Shown here: positions 21,686 through 34,039 of the stretch, piece by piece
How the letters are laid out: each line of letters begins with the position of its first letter
How positions within the stretch are numbered: position 1 is the first letter of the stretch
DNA from: Filosporella fistucella
Taxonomy: Eukaryota > Ascomycota > Leotiomycetes > Helotiales
DNA length: 64,000 nt
NCBI GenBank assembly: GCA_030077755.1
Contig: JAQJZZ010000008.1
Location: forward strand, 3,410,001-3,474,000
Direction: 5' to 3'
Notes under the pieces: model-generated
What the model was told of the DNA's origin: nothing
Seen by the model: the letters and a program-made list of their open reading frames with translations, nothing else
Database searches by the model: none
Position numbers and translations under genes: made by a program

Positions 21686-23230
21686 TTACAGCAAAATTCT
21701 CTCTGCCAGCGCTGCCACGACACCAAATATTGCCATGCTGGCCCATCTCGAGGTTTCTTTTGCACCTAGTGCTGTGGAAGTACTTGTGCCTAGAACCTTC
21801 CCGTTCGAACCGCAGTTCACCCCAAAGCATGCACCAGAGGATGAGACAGCTGCAGCAGTCCCAGTCGGTGTACCGGTGATCAAAAATCCCTGTTGATCGT
21901 AGCTCTTAGATCTCGTCTCCCAGCCTGATTCTACAGTGTATATAGTCGCAAATCCTTGGTTGTCCCAACTGGTGATAAGTTCAAGACCACCTGCCAAAGC
22001 CTGCGAAGATGGCGAAGGCGATTGGCCCGGCGAGGAGTAGAGGGTTGATGTTGCCAATGTCTACGAATTATTAGCTTGAGTCTTCTTATGGGATAGGGCA
22101 AGAGAAGGACATACGTACAGCGCCAGAACTTGCAGGCACTATTTTTCCAGAAGAGGTAATGATCCATCCACTGGGAAGCCCAGCTACAGAAGTAGCGGCT
22201 TGTGTAGCTGTGGCGAGAGTCGTTGAAGCGACCCAAGGCCATCCAGTCAAGGTCCGAGTAGATCCATGAGTATCTCCTAATCCAGCTGGAATCGATGGCG
22301 AGGCAGAGGTGACAGCAGGTACGTCAGCAGTCGCGATAGCGGTTCCAACATTTCCTGCATTCCCATTGACCTTGCCACCAACTGCCACAATTGATCCCCA
22401 TGATCCGCTAGTATCTCCATATTTGTATTGTGTACCTGTGGAATAATCTGAAACTGAGATGGATTTCACACTCATAGTAAATGGGCCTTTGGAATAATCT
22501 GTTGGACCCCGTGCCCACGCAATTGTCCCCGGAGGACTCGAGGAATCTCCCGCTGACCATGATCCGAATTTAATTTGCATTGGAGTTTGCGGATATTGAT
22601 TGGCATCGGCAGTAGCCGGGGTGAGGACTCGAACGACCTTGTTTCCCACTGACCAGGTAATTTGCTTTTCTGTCCATTCCACAGTATATGTGATATATTC
22701 GTTTTGATTGTTGGGAGCAGGATTAAAAGCACCGCGGTTGTAGGTTGTGACATCTCCCTTTCCGAAATAATTCGTTTGAACTTCCGTGCCATCCGCTCCC
22801 AGCCATTCCATGTCTATTTCGTCGAGATCGTCCGATTGAAGTACGAGGGTGCTGACAATTCCTGCTCCTGTAGCTGCTTTCATAGTGATCTGAACTTTTC
22901 CAAACATGATGTAGAACACGCTCGCAAGTTGAGGAGCGTCACCAGCTTTCGCTACTGTGAATTGGACGCCAGACGAATCATATGTTGGGTTTCCGGAGGC
23001 AGTGAAGGAATTGACGGATCCTTTGGTGAAGTCGACATTGATCGATTTTCCGAGTGCCGTGACCGCAGGACAACCAGCTGTTCATGTTAGCAGAGCTCAA
23101 TAAACTCTTGCAGATGCGCTGGTTTGTGCTTACTTGTGTAGAGAGGATTGCATGAGCTGTAAGTCTGCGCGCCAGCGAGCCTGCATGATAGCAGGGCTGC
23201 TGCGAATGTGAATATCGATCTCGAGAACAT
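21686..23230 (-). CDS. GPI-anchored cell-wall transglycosidase, GH16 (CRH type)
   Basis: Enzymes of this type link chitin to beta-glucan in the fungal wall. Exons are 23230-23134, 23077-22119 and 22060-21686, giving 476 residues. A signal peptide (MFSRSIFTFAAALLSCRLAGA) precedes a short Cys-containing region (CNPLYTTGCPAVTALGKSI). The GH16 catalytic motif DEIDMEW falls at residues 118-124, with Glu119 and Glu123 as nucleophile and acid/base and Asp121 between them. TNYFGKGD, QITWSVGNKVVR and TPMQIKFGSWSAGD are further strands typical of Crh1/Crh2/Utr2 relatives. A Ser/Thr/Ala-rich C-terminal region follows, with a terminal hydrophobic tail (WASMAIFGVVAALAERILL) that fits a GPI-attachment signal. 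There is no N-terminal chitin-binding module, so it resembles Crh1 more than Crh2. Introns are 56 and 58 nt. Confidence 0.94.
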
Positions 23231-25617
23231 TATGTGAGGGTTGTAGTATACAAAGAAATAAAATCCAAATAAGTACAAGAATAAGAAATCGAAAGGTGAA
23301 GAGGTCACACCACACTCGGACAACGAACACCAAACCTGAAATGGAGGTGTGAAGCAATATGATGTGATGGTAGAAAGTAAGGTTCGAGGGATGCCTGTAT
23401 GTGTATAATAGTACAGTCCGACGGGGTATAATGGGGAGGTTGCTTTGACGGGAGAGATGATTGTTGGATATGCCGGCTTCATGCAGCTACCAGCGATGGT
23501 CTTTAAAGCTACAGAATATTAGGTAGGATGTCTTCCAGCCACACCTGAATTGTCAAAACGTCAGCGAAGATGTGATCAGTACTATATACAAGGGTTCAAG
23601 ACCCGATAGCAAGTTTGCGTCTTGGAGCATTGGCAATGACTGGCAATAACTCGTATTGTTGGTATTTGATTTTCGAAATGATTTTCAGAGGAGGCTGGAG
23701 GTGGGCCTTGTCTGTTGTCACTCGTCCTCGCTCAGCCTGATTGGCTGAGGAAACGCTGTTTGGGTGGAAAGTGGAGTTGGGAGGCTGGGAAGCCGCCCAG
23801 TTAAATGGCGAGGCTGGTACTTGGTATTTTGCTTTTCGTTTGCATCACACATAATGTGTGCGTGTCTCGAAAATATCTTTCATGAGGCTGCCAGTTGACT
23901 CGTACAGAGACAATCAGTCAATTTTCACCGGCCAAGTCATTGATGCAGCCAGCGATGAGATGTTGATGTTGGCTTTGCGGCCATCTCAGCTGGTCGGACC
24001 CGGCACGTCGGATCCGAGAGTCAGCTGATCTGCACATGACCTTCATTTTCTCGATTTCAATTTCCTCCGGAATGGGATATCCCACGTTCTTTATCAATCT
24101 TCGTTGACTCCCCCTTCTCGTTCAAAATAAAGCATCAAATGGGTAGGTCATTAATTGCATTTACTCAGCTATCCACTCCCAAATGCTTTCGATCAAGATG
24201 ATTTCGGAACTCGGCGTCCCAGCAGAGATTCACATTGATGCCCTTCGGATCAGCTACCCGGCATGATCAGAATTTCAAATCTTACTACCATATTCAAAGC
24301 GATCTTCCCTCATGAAGCACATCGAGTGACATTGCCTGCGCCAATCACCAGCTCAATCAACCTGCCAAATCTCGGTACGATCGTTTGATCGTTTGCAAGG
24401 ACTCAATGATGTGAATGCACAACGACGGGTGCACAACGTGTGAGGGCGAGAGGGTTTCAGCCAGTGCGCAACAACGTGCGGGCCGTTTGCAGCAGATTCA
24501 GACAGGTTTGGGGAGCCGTTCGTGTGCGAGCCGTACCGTCTGTGAATAATTGCGCATTGGGAGAAGGTGAGTATAGATATCAAAGAGTTTGGATGCCCAA
24601 GCATGTTCAGCTTGACCAGAGACTGTGCAGACTGTCTGTGCCGAAAACGTGAGCATACTGTATTAGAGAGGGAAGTGGCGGGTGTCTGATGAAATGAAAT
24701 ATTATCTTTTATTATTGGATGGTTGTTTGGTCTGATATTCTGATACCAGACCTACCTAGAGACGGCTTAAGGATTGGATAGACGCTATGGCTCATGACAA
24801 GAAGGCCCATGACAAGAAGGCCCATGGCCTTTTTGAGATGCTGCTGTTGGGTTTTGATAGTTTCGGGGAGGTTGCAATGGTAGATATGGTACAGTAAGAG
24901 AAGTACTTGTTCCATATAATTTCCAATATGAGTAAATATTGATCATCTAGTTGGTCCGCAAAACTCTGCTATCGATGTTTCTGCCTTACATATATGCGAC
25001 GACAAGCACCCTCACTCAAGACTGACAATAAGATATATTATATCATAATAATCTACATAGTAATGTACCTCATTTGCACAAATTAGACGGAGCATTCTAA
25101 GCACCTAAAATAAAATGATGCGGCAGCTAGAGACAGTCCAAATGTCATTCAAGCCCTCAGCATCTGAAATGACCCACACAGATTCCCCTCGATTGGGTCT
25201 AGAATGGGGATTATCGACATGTCTCAGTCGAGACAATATATCATTAAACCACAACAAATTGAATTTTGTTGATATTCATAAATGAAAACTTCTCAAATAA
25301 TAATCAACAAAACCTTCTTCTTCCATTTATTTCCATCTCTTGTCCGCTCGTCCTTCCATGACACAAACAACCTTCAGTCCCTCGATTCATCTTGGTTTGA
25401 TGTGAAGCGTGCTTAGCCGACTCCTCCATGACATACTACATCCTTGCCCCCGACCAGCGAGGCCCTCCACCTCCTCCTCACCACAACATCCACTCCACAT
25501 CAACATCCACCATAATCGCCTTTTCAGCCTCGACTCGAGATCACGAACAATTGTGAATTCCTACATCGCATTACCTCCTCCATCTTATGGCCAAAATCTA
25601 GATATCGCCATCGGTCA
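23231..25617. other. Large divergent intergenic region (2.4 kb)
   Basis: This stretch holds the promoters of the GH16 gene (minus) and adenylate cyclase (plus). No coding frame with family character is present. It contains a 15-bp direct duplication at 24793-24822. From about 25300 the plus strand becomes pyrimidine-rich, which fits a long 5' leader for adenylate cyclase. Confidence 0.6.
24793..24822 (+). repeat. Tandem duplication of 15 bp
   Basis: Two adjacent identical copies of CATGACAAGAAGGCC. Confidence 0.85.
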
Positions 25618-28600
25618 ATGATGACCAAAAAAGATGCCGCCGCTCGCAACAGCTCTGCGACCAGCTCGAGCACGGACAGCTGGACATCAACCGACACCAT
25701 CAGACCCTCACTTTTTCGTGGGACTTCGCGACGAGGCACCCCAATGACCGTGAAAACTGACGGCAGAAAGAAGTCGGTTTTCCTATTCATCATATCGAGA
25801 CGTTGTCTCAAACCGAATAACCCATCCTGAATTGAAGCTTTGAACAAGTTCTTTGACTAACGGGTGCTTGCATTTGCGCTGCTTCTAGGCCTGAGACTGA
25901 TCCTCAAGTTTCGCCCACATCTGCGGCACCGCGAACTGCCATATCCCCCTCGAGATCCTCTCCGAACGTATCCCCTCGGGACCCTCGAGTGACTGAGTTT
26001 GGGAATTACCGACGCGATCTTGCAGTACTAGAGACTTCTGGCGGACGCATCCCACAGATTCAACACAACCCCCCAACAGCGTTAGGATCGCCGAATCCGA
26101 TTGCACCGTGGATGTCAACAAACGGGACTGTAACTACGCCATCGAGCGCTTTCGGTACCAGCTTTTATAATGATTCGAGCGACAACTTGTCGTCCGGCTC
26201 TCAATTGTCTCCAGGATTTCGCCCGGGAACTGGACTGACAGGAAACACAAATGCTAGTGACTCTCCAGCAGATCCGTACTTTGGAGATGAGAGACGGCCT
26301 TCAGTTGCCAGTGTTACGACTGCAAGTAGCCAAGGATCGAAATCAAGTGTCAGTCGGACCGGCATTCACAAAAAGTTGCAAACCTTCTTTGGGGAGGACT
26401 TTCCTGGACGAGATGGTTCCGATACGAGCCTTCCTTCTCACGGAAAAGATGCAAGATCACACTCTTTCGCGCGATCATATCGGGAGCGCAATCATTCGAC
26501 TGCTACAGATCAAACTCAAAGAGACGGTTCACCAATTCCATCCCGGCCGAGGACGCCTGTTCCGTCTAGTGATGTCGTACCTTTCTTGTATCAAGATTCA
26601 CAGGTAAGTCAACGTGGATGTAAATGCTAAAGAATTTGTTTCGCTAAGAAATACTTCGATTTTGCACTTTGCATGGAGTCTCACTGCGAGCGGCAGACTA
26701 ATGCATTTCTCTAGGACATTTCCAAGTACGGCGAAGCACCTGTTCGAGAGAAGCTTTCTGGGCCGGATAGAGATCGATACATGAACGAAAGCTCGCAGAA
26801 TCCCCCAAAGACTTCAAGCTCCTCAAAATCGGGTAACGCTTACCTCCCACACAGCCACCGGCACAACAGAAGTAACGAGGACGGTGGGAGAGCACTGAGG
26901 CCGTCAGTCAGTCGAGAGGATTCCGGTGTTGCTAACAGGAAAGAGCGTGCTCCTACGTCGATGGGCACTGCTCTTGGAAATTCTTCCAGTTCTAGCCTTG
27001 TGAAGAGGCCGCATAGTCCTACTCCTAGCGGGATGAGTGCCTGGAGCGCGTCCACCACTAAGGGGGCTCAGCATGACGGCTCAACATCACCCACTGGAGG
27101 GCATACAAAACGTGGTATACTTCAAAGATTCCGGAAACATAAAGACAAAGATCCACCTCCAAGATTGAAAGAGCTCCCTGCTTCTACCAGGTCGTTCCAG
27201 ACACCGCCGTCGAATGGTAAGGCCCAAATCTCCCCCGAGTTTGGCCAATGGAGTCGAGATGGTAGTGTTGCGGGATCAGAGGTCAACCTTCCAAGGCTGG
27301 ACCAGGGGAAAAACAGCCGCTCAAATGGACAGCCTCGGCAGGGTACCTTCAATAAGTTACCCTTCAGAAAAGGAAGAGGCAGGAACGAAGAAGTAACCTA
27401 CCAGGACCCTCATGATAGGGGTGATGCAACCCAGGGTTCCATGTTTATTTTGAACACCGATCTGGGAGATATGGATGGGATTTTGGCCAAACCGCCACCA
27501 TTGACGCCACTTGATAACCCGATTTTCAACGGGAATGTTGAAGATGAAGCAAAGGTTGAAGCCGAGAGTGCAGGTGGTTTAGGATGGAATGCACCGGACA
27601 GTTGGGCCGTTAAGAAAGTCGACGATGACAACATGTCTCGATTGCCAGAGATTGATGAGGCAGGAGTCCCACCTAAGGCTGATGAGAAAACAGCTCCCTA
27701 TTGCATTCGTATCTTCAGAATTGATGGGACGTTTGCGACTCTATCGACAAATCTGAATTCTACCGTGACTGAGGTCATGAACCAGCTTGGGAAGAAGACG
27801 TACATGACAGACAGCTTGGAAAATTACCAGATTGTTATGAAGAAGCATGACCTGCAAAGAATCCTTGCCGCTGGTGAACGCCCAGTCGTAATTCAGAAGC
27901 GGCTTCTTGAGCAAGCTGGGTATGAGGAGCGTGATAGGATTGAGGATGTTGGCAGAGAGGACAATAGCTATCTCTGTCGATTCTCATTTCTTCCAGCTCG
28001 TGAAAGTGGCTATGCAACTATCACCAACGATCCGGGGGTCAATCGAGTGCAAAAGTATAGCCATGTTGACCTTTCAGGAAGAAATCTTATCACCATACCG
28101 ATCGCTTTATATTCAAAAGCCTCAGAGATCATTTCTCTCAACCTTTCAAGGAATTTGTCGCTGGATCTGCCCAAGGACTTCATTCAATCGTGCCAAAATC
28201 TTCGGGATATCAAGTTCATCAGCAACGAAGCATGGAAACTCCCCGCTAGCTTGAGCAGAGCCAACCGGCTCACTATCTTGGACGTGTCTAACAACAGGCT
28301 GGAACAATTAGAACACGCAGAGCTGTCACGGCTTCAAAGCTTGATTAGTCTTAAACTCGCCAATAACCGATTGAGAAGTCTCCCTGACTATTTCGGAGGC
28401 TTCAAGTCGATGAGAACCCTAAATATCTCTTCGAATTTCCTCGACTCCTTTCCGAAATTTCTGTGTGACTTGGAAGGCCTTGTCGACATCGATATGAGTT
28501 TCAATGGCATCGGAAGTTTACCAAATGAGATAGGCCAACTGAAAAACCTTGAACGCTTTGTCATTACGAATAATCGACTCAATGGCTCTCTCCCGGACAC

Positions 28601-31600
28601 TTTTGGGGAGCTCTTGAATCTCAGAGAAGTGGATATTCGCTACAACGCTCTCACGAGCATCGACGTCATTGCAAAGCTACCAAAGGTTGAACAGATTTCA
28701 GCCGATCATAATTCTGTGTCGGTCTGCGAATCCGAATTCACTAAAATTCGGGTACTCCGTCTGAATTCCAACCCAGTGACGAAGTTTGAGATCCTCAACT
28801 CCGTTCCAACACTTACCACCTTAGTATTGTCAAATGCCAAGTTGGCCCACATTCCCGATGCAGTTTTCGACAAGATGCCAAATTTGGTGAGACTGGTTCT
28901 TGACATCAATCATTTCGTCTCCCTACCAACTCATATTGGCAAGCTCAGGAGATTGGAACATTTCAGCATTGCCAGGAACGCGTTGAGCAGTATACCTGCG
29001 GAGATCGGCTGTCTTACGGAGCTGCGATTCCTTGATCTCCGACAAAACAACATCAAGAAGCTACCGATGGAAATATGGTGGGCTAACAAACTAGAAACCC
29101 TGAACATTTCTTCCAACGTATTAGACACGTTTCCAAAGCCTGCGTCTCGGCCTCCGCAAGTCCCAGGTGAGCTCCCTTCGCCAAATGAAAAGGCGCCTCT
29201 AAATGGTACGCCTGGCCAAAATTCCACCAACTCTAGCTTTGAGGAATTGGGCCCATTGGAGGCATTTGGTCACCGTCGGCCCAGTCAAGCATCCGGCGGA
29301 TTACTCAGTGTAGGCGGCTCGCCCGTGCCTGGTTCTGGTGACCGTAAGAGCTCGATTGTTTCGGTATATGGCAAAGGCAACCGGAAAACATCTGTTGTGT
29401 CCCGAAGTGCGTCCAATAGCACCATTGGAACTATGACGCCACCAGCATCTTCAATAGCCAGAAAAGATTCAGGAATGTCTGCGAGACTCATAAACACATT
29501 TGCCGGATCCCTGCGAAATTTGTATCTTGCTGATAATCAACTGGACGACGATGTGTTCGATGAGTTGATTTTGCTAGGAGAGCTACGAATCTTGAACCTT
29601 TCGTACAACGATCTCAACGACATGCCACAACGTTCGATCAAAAGCTGGCCGCAACTTGCAGAGCTCTACCTCTCGGGCAACGAACTCACATCACTCCCTT
29701 CTGATGATTTCGAGGAATTCAGTCTGATGCAAATTCTGCATATTAATGGAAACAAGTTCCAAACACTCCCAGCCGAGCTTGGGAAAGCCCACAGACTGGC
29801 AGTCCTTGACTGCGGCAGTAATTCGCTTAAATACAATGTTTCCAACTGGCCTTACGATTGGAACTGGAATTGGAACACCAACTTGAAATATTTGAACCTT
29901 TCGGGGAACAAACGTCTTGAGATCAAACCCTCATTACCCTCTGGAGCTGGTGGTCGTGATGGACGTGACCTGACGGATTTCAGTGCTTTGCAGCATTTGC
30001 GAATCCTTGGTCTTATGGATGTCACTTTGACCATTCCAACTACACCCGATGAAACAGAAGATCGCAGAGTCCGGACTTCCGGTTCTCTCGCAGGCCAGCT
30101 AGCGTATGGTATGGCGGATACATTGGGGAAGAATGAACATCTATCAATAATTGATATGGTTGTTCCACGTTTCAATTCTATTGAAACCGAAACCCTACTG
30201 GGAATGTTTGATGGACAAGCATTATCCAGTGGAGGTTCAAAAATTGCAAAATATCTCCACGAGAATTTTGGCCACATCTTCTCGGAAGAGTTGAAGCGAT
30301 TGAACACGAATTTGAAAGAGACACCGGTAGATGCTCTGAGAAGAGCGTTCTTATCGTTGAACAAAGACCTGGCGACAGCTGCAACACAGCACACTGAAGA
30401 AAGATCGTTACTGTCTCACAGGGGATCCGCAGCACCGGCTGTGTTGAGTCAGGCAGACCTGCATTCAGGGGGTGTAGCAACTGTCATGTTCCTCCAACAG
30501 TCCGAGCTCTATGTCGCAAATGTTGGAGATGCACAAGCAATGCTGATTCACTCAGAAGGTGGACATAGAATTTTGACTCGGAAACACGATCCTGCAGAAC
30601 CTAACGAGAGACAAAGAATCAGAGATGCTGGAGGATGGGTGTCGAGAACAGGAAAGCTGAACGATATCCTTGAAGTTTCACGAGCCTTTGGTTACGTGCA
30701 ATTGATGCCCGCCGTGCAGGCTGCACCACATATCACACAAGTCACTGTCAAAGAACAAGATGAGATGATTTTGATTGCATCAAAAGAATTATGGGAATAT
30801 CTGTCTCCTGAGCTTGTTGTTGATGTTGCAAGGTACGAAAGACGAGATCTGATGCGCGCTGCTCAACGACTTCGAGATCTCGCTATGGCTTTTGGTGCAA
30901 CAAACAAACTGATGGTCATGATGATCGGAGTCAGTGACTTGAAGAAGCGTGCTCAAATACGGCCTCCTCGAGTGCAAAGTATGCCATTCAATCCAGCAGC
31001 CACTATCGATGAGCCATATGCTCCAAGAAGGCCTAAGAAGAAGGAAACTGTCGAAGATTCAAATTTACGTCGTCTTCAAGCAGAAGTCCAAGCTCCAGTG
31101 GGGGAGCTCAGTATTGTTTTCACTGATATTAAGAGCTCGACTCTTCTGTGGGAAACCTTCCCAAGTGCCATGAGATCTGCCATCAAATTGCATAACGAGG
31201 TTATGCGGAGGCAGCTTCGTATCATTGGTGGTTATGAAGTCAAGACTGAGGGAGACGCTTTTATGGTTTCTTTCCCAACTGCAACGTCAGCCCTTCTTTG
31301 GTGTTTCTCTGTTCAGCAGGCGCTTCTTGAAGTTAATTGGCCATCCGAAGTATTGTCTAGCAGCCTCGGCCAGGAAATTTTCGACAACGATCATACATTG
31401 ATTTTCAAGGGACTCAGTGTCAGAATGGGTATACACTGGGGCGCTCCAGTGTGTGAGAATGATCCCGTGACGCGTCGTATGGATTATTTTGGGCCTATGG
31501 TCAATCGTGCCTCTCGAATTTCATCGGTTGCTGATGGTGGACAAATTACTGTGTCTTCAGATTTCATCTCTGAGATTCAGCGATGTCTAGAGACTTTCAG

Positions 31601-32331
31601 CGAGAATGATCGATCTGGCTCGACCGGCTCAGAAGATGCATTCGATAATGATCTTCTTAGTCAAGCAATTCGACGTGAACTACGGTCTCTGAGTAGTCAA
31701 GGCTTCGAGGTCAAAGACATGGGAGAACGAAAACTCAAAGGCCTGGAAAATCCAGAATACATCTACTTGATGTATCCTCATGCCCTGTCTGGACGTATCC
31801 ATTATCAACAACGACTCGCTGAAAGTGACAAACTGATCATGGTTGAAGAGCCGGCAACTTTGTCGCAAAAAACTCAACTCAGCATCGATACGGATTGTGT
31901 TTGGGCGCTTTGGAGCGTCAGCTTGAGACTAGAGATGCTGTGCTCTAGTTTGGAGGGAAAGAGAGGCCAGGGAGTTGCTTTGCAGCCACCTGAGACAGCT
32001 ATGCTTGAAAAAATGAAGCATAGAGGAGGTGAAGTCACAGATCGATTTTTAGTTAACTTCCTCACCCACCAAGTCTCGAGAATCGAGGTAAGCTGTTTTG
32101 CTTCGTTTTGAGTATCGCTGCTAACGAATTTAGACATGCATATCTACATTATCAACTCGTCATCTCGCAGCCGGGCGCTGCCCTATCACAAGCCTCGATG
32201 TACTCCGTGCTCCAATGGATGATGTTATGACTTCGTTGGAAATGCAACTTCGCGAATTAAGGAGATACAAAGCTCGATATGGCGAGTTACCACCGGATGA
32301 CAAAAGAAGAAGAACAACACAAATGACGTAA
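25618..32331 (+). CDS. cyr1: Adenylate cyclase (fungal CYR1 type)
   Basis: This enzyme makes cAMP from ATP downstream of Ras and G-alpha and so feeds protein kinase A. Exons are 25618-25772, 25889-26603, 26715-32087 and 32134-32331, giving 2146 residues, normal for the family. Order: a long Ser/Pro/Arg-rich N-terminus (1 to about 610); a Ras-association domain (about 615-700, APYCIRIFRIDGTFATLST); leucine-rich repeats (about 735-1370, for example LRFLDLRQNNIKKLPMEIW) with a Ser-rich insert; a PP2C-like domain (about 1415-1700, ELYVANVGDAQAMLIHSEG); the class III cyclase domain (about 1750-1940, LSIVFTDIKSSTLLWE and KTEGDAFMVSF); and a C-terminal tail ending RRRTTQMT. The Asp in FTDIKSS is a metal ligand. 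The first intron (25773-25888) has an unusual GTCGGT donor chosen to keep the frame, so the N-terminal about 52 residues are provisional. The last exon (66 codons) restores a C-terminus that an unspliced reading would miss. Confidence 0.95.
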
Positions 32332-34039
32332 ATATCTGAGATTTGAATAAACGGGCAACATCTTCACAAACTGGTCGATTCGAGATTGGGCGAGGCGCTA
32401 TGGGAGCACAGTACCGCACAGCGTCGCGTGGGAAATTTTTAGCAATTCAGTCACTTCAGCAAGGCGTTCATTGGGTATTATGGACGGCTGTATTGATGAA
32501 TGAATTGTATAGCATTTTGCGTTCTTCTCTTCATTCTTTCAAGCAACGGGACTTGGATGGGTCTTTGGAATGGGAAAGGGAGTTTTCATTGCCCCACAAC
32601 GAGCAATGGTTGGAAGGATCGGGCACAACTTTGTGCGGGAATTGCGTGCTTTTGGTTGATTTTCAAATGGCGATTTTTACGTTCTCCATGATTTTTACGA
32701 GGATAGTTGGGTAGAGGTTGGGTAGAAGTGGTCATGCCTAGGGTGTGGTGGGATGGATAGGTAATTGGTCTTGTGCATATACTATATAGTCTTCCTTGGT
32801 GGCGGAAGAGGAGAATTCGAAGAAGTTTTGAGACGAGTTAGCTTACATTCAAGCTCATTGACCAATCAACATAACACAGCCTTCTAAATACAGATCTGTA
32901 GTTGCACTTCGACGTAACAGACAAGAAGAGGCTGCTTATATCACGTGGCACTGGTTACACAGCATACGCCTCGCAGGCATTTTCGGGCATCTCACTGAGT
33001 CAACGGCCAATCCCGGTTTCGACTCTTCCTCCTTTGTTGCATTTCGCACAAGGGCCGCATACATGGTAAAGGTGAGAATGCGGCAAAGGCGAGATGGCAC
33101 ATGCTGCTTTTGCTCATGTCTGAGGCTATGGAAATCTTGCGGAGAGGTCCGGGTTGTGGAATTTTGAAGATTCTGTTTTGGAGGAGTTAGTTTTTATGGT
33201 GTTTTTATGGTATTGATAGGTCATTATGGATGAGTGAGTTTAAATGGGGAATTTGATCATTCAGAGGTGAGAGGGAGGTAGGTTTGGAGGATAGGGTTTC
33301 TTAGGTTGGTGCATATGCATGTGATTGACACTGTGAGGTGTGTTGGCGACAATCTGGAGGGACTTCGGTACTTGCAACAGCTTCCAGAAAGAGTGATGAC
33401 TCAGCACCCGTCGGATTTCGCTTCGGGACCGAGATCCGCATTGTTTCGACTCGGATTCTTGGGTTTGTCCAGCGGACTTTGTATTTTACTCCTTACCCGT
33501 CCTCTGTGGCGAACTCTTCCTCTCGCAACGCCACATCCTACTCGGTCCCGAACTAAAGCATATCTCACATGTCTTTCCACAGGAAAATATGGTTTCTTGT
33601 TTCTTTTTCGCAGTATTTGAGTCACGAAAGAGGGGTCAGGTAAACAGATTGCGACGACAAGTTGCAGGGATGAGCCACAAGTTGGGGAAAAAGGTGTGGC
33701 GGAACAGGGACGCGTGTTCTGATGTGCCTATTGTTTCTGAGATGGGCCAGTTAGCATTTGGCTAACTGAGGGGTGCTTTTCGAATGCTTTCGTGCATGTT
33801 CGAATATGCCTTTGCGTATGCCTGCTGTTGGCTGATACGGTCTGGGTTAGGTGGACTGTTTGCCTGGTTGTTGACGCGTTGAGCTTGTCTACCTGTGTTT
33901 TGGAGGGAGTATATATCTCTTCTCCTCTCTGTTCTTGTCCCGGTTCTTGGTTCTAAGTATACTCTTTCATCTCTCAGAAGAATACTCTATCTTTTACTTT
34001 TTCAAGTGAATATAATTCTACAAATTGCAAGTTGCAAAT
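32332..34039. other. Intergenic region (1.7 kb)
   Basis: This runs from the 3' end of adenylate cyclase to the promoter of the HSP20 gene. A 104-codon plus-strand frame at 33306-33620 has a mirror frame on the other strand and no family character, so it is not called. TTCGAA occurs twice near 33779 and 33799, and a TATA box precedes the HSP20 gene. No perfect heat-shock element was found by eye. Confidence 0.55.
33910..33916 (+). promoter_or_regulatory. TATA box of the HSP20 gene
   Basis: TATATAT lies about 125 bases upstream of the ATG at 34040. Downstream come several TTC triplets (932-934, 944-946 and 951-953 of the 33-kb block) that could be a gapped heat-shock element, but the spacing is not canonical. 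Confidence 0.45.

Noticed and set aside
25409..25621. 70-codon Pro/Ser/His-rich frame just before adenylate cyclase
   Set aside because: It is low-complexity, pyrimidine-rich leader sequence and overlaps the start codon used for the gene.
33306..33620. 104-codon plus-strand frame with an overlapping minus-strand frame
   Set aside because: Both strands are open by composition. There is no conserved motif and it lies in the HSP20 upstream region.
33779..33804. Possible heat-shock elements (two TTCGAA words)
   Set aside because: The TTC and GAA units have no two-base spacing as required by nTTCnnGAAn, so this is not a canonical element.
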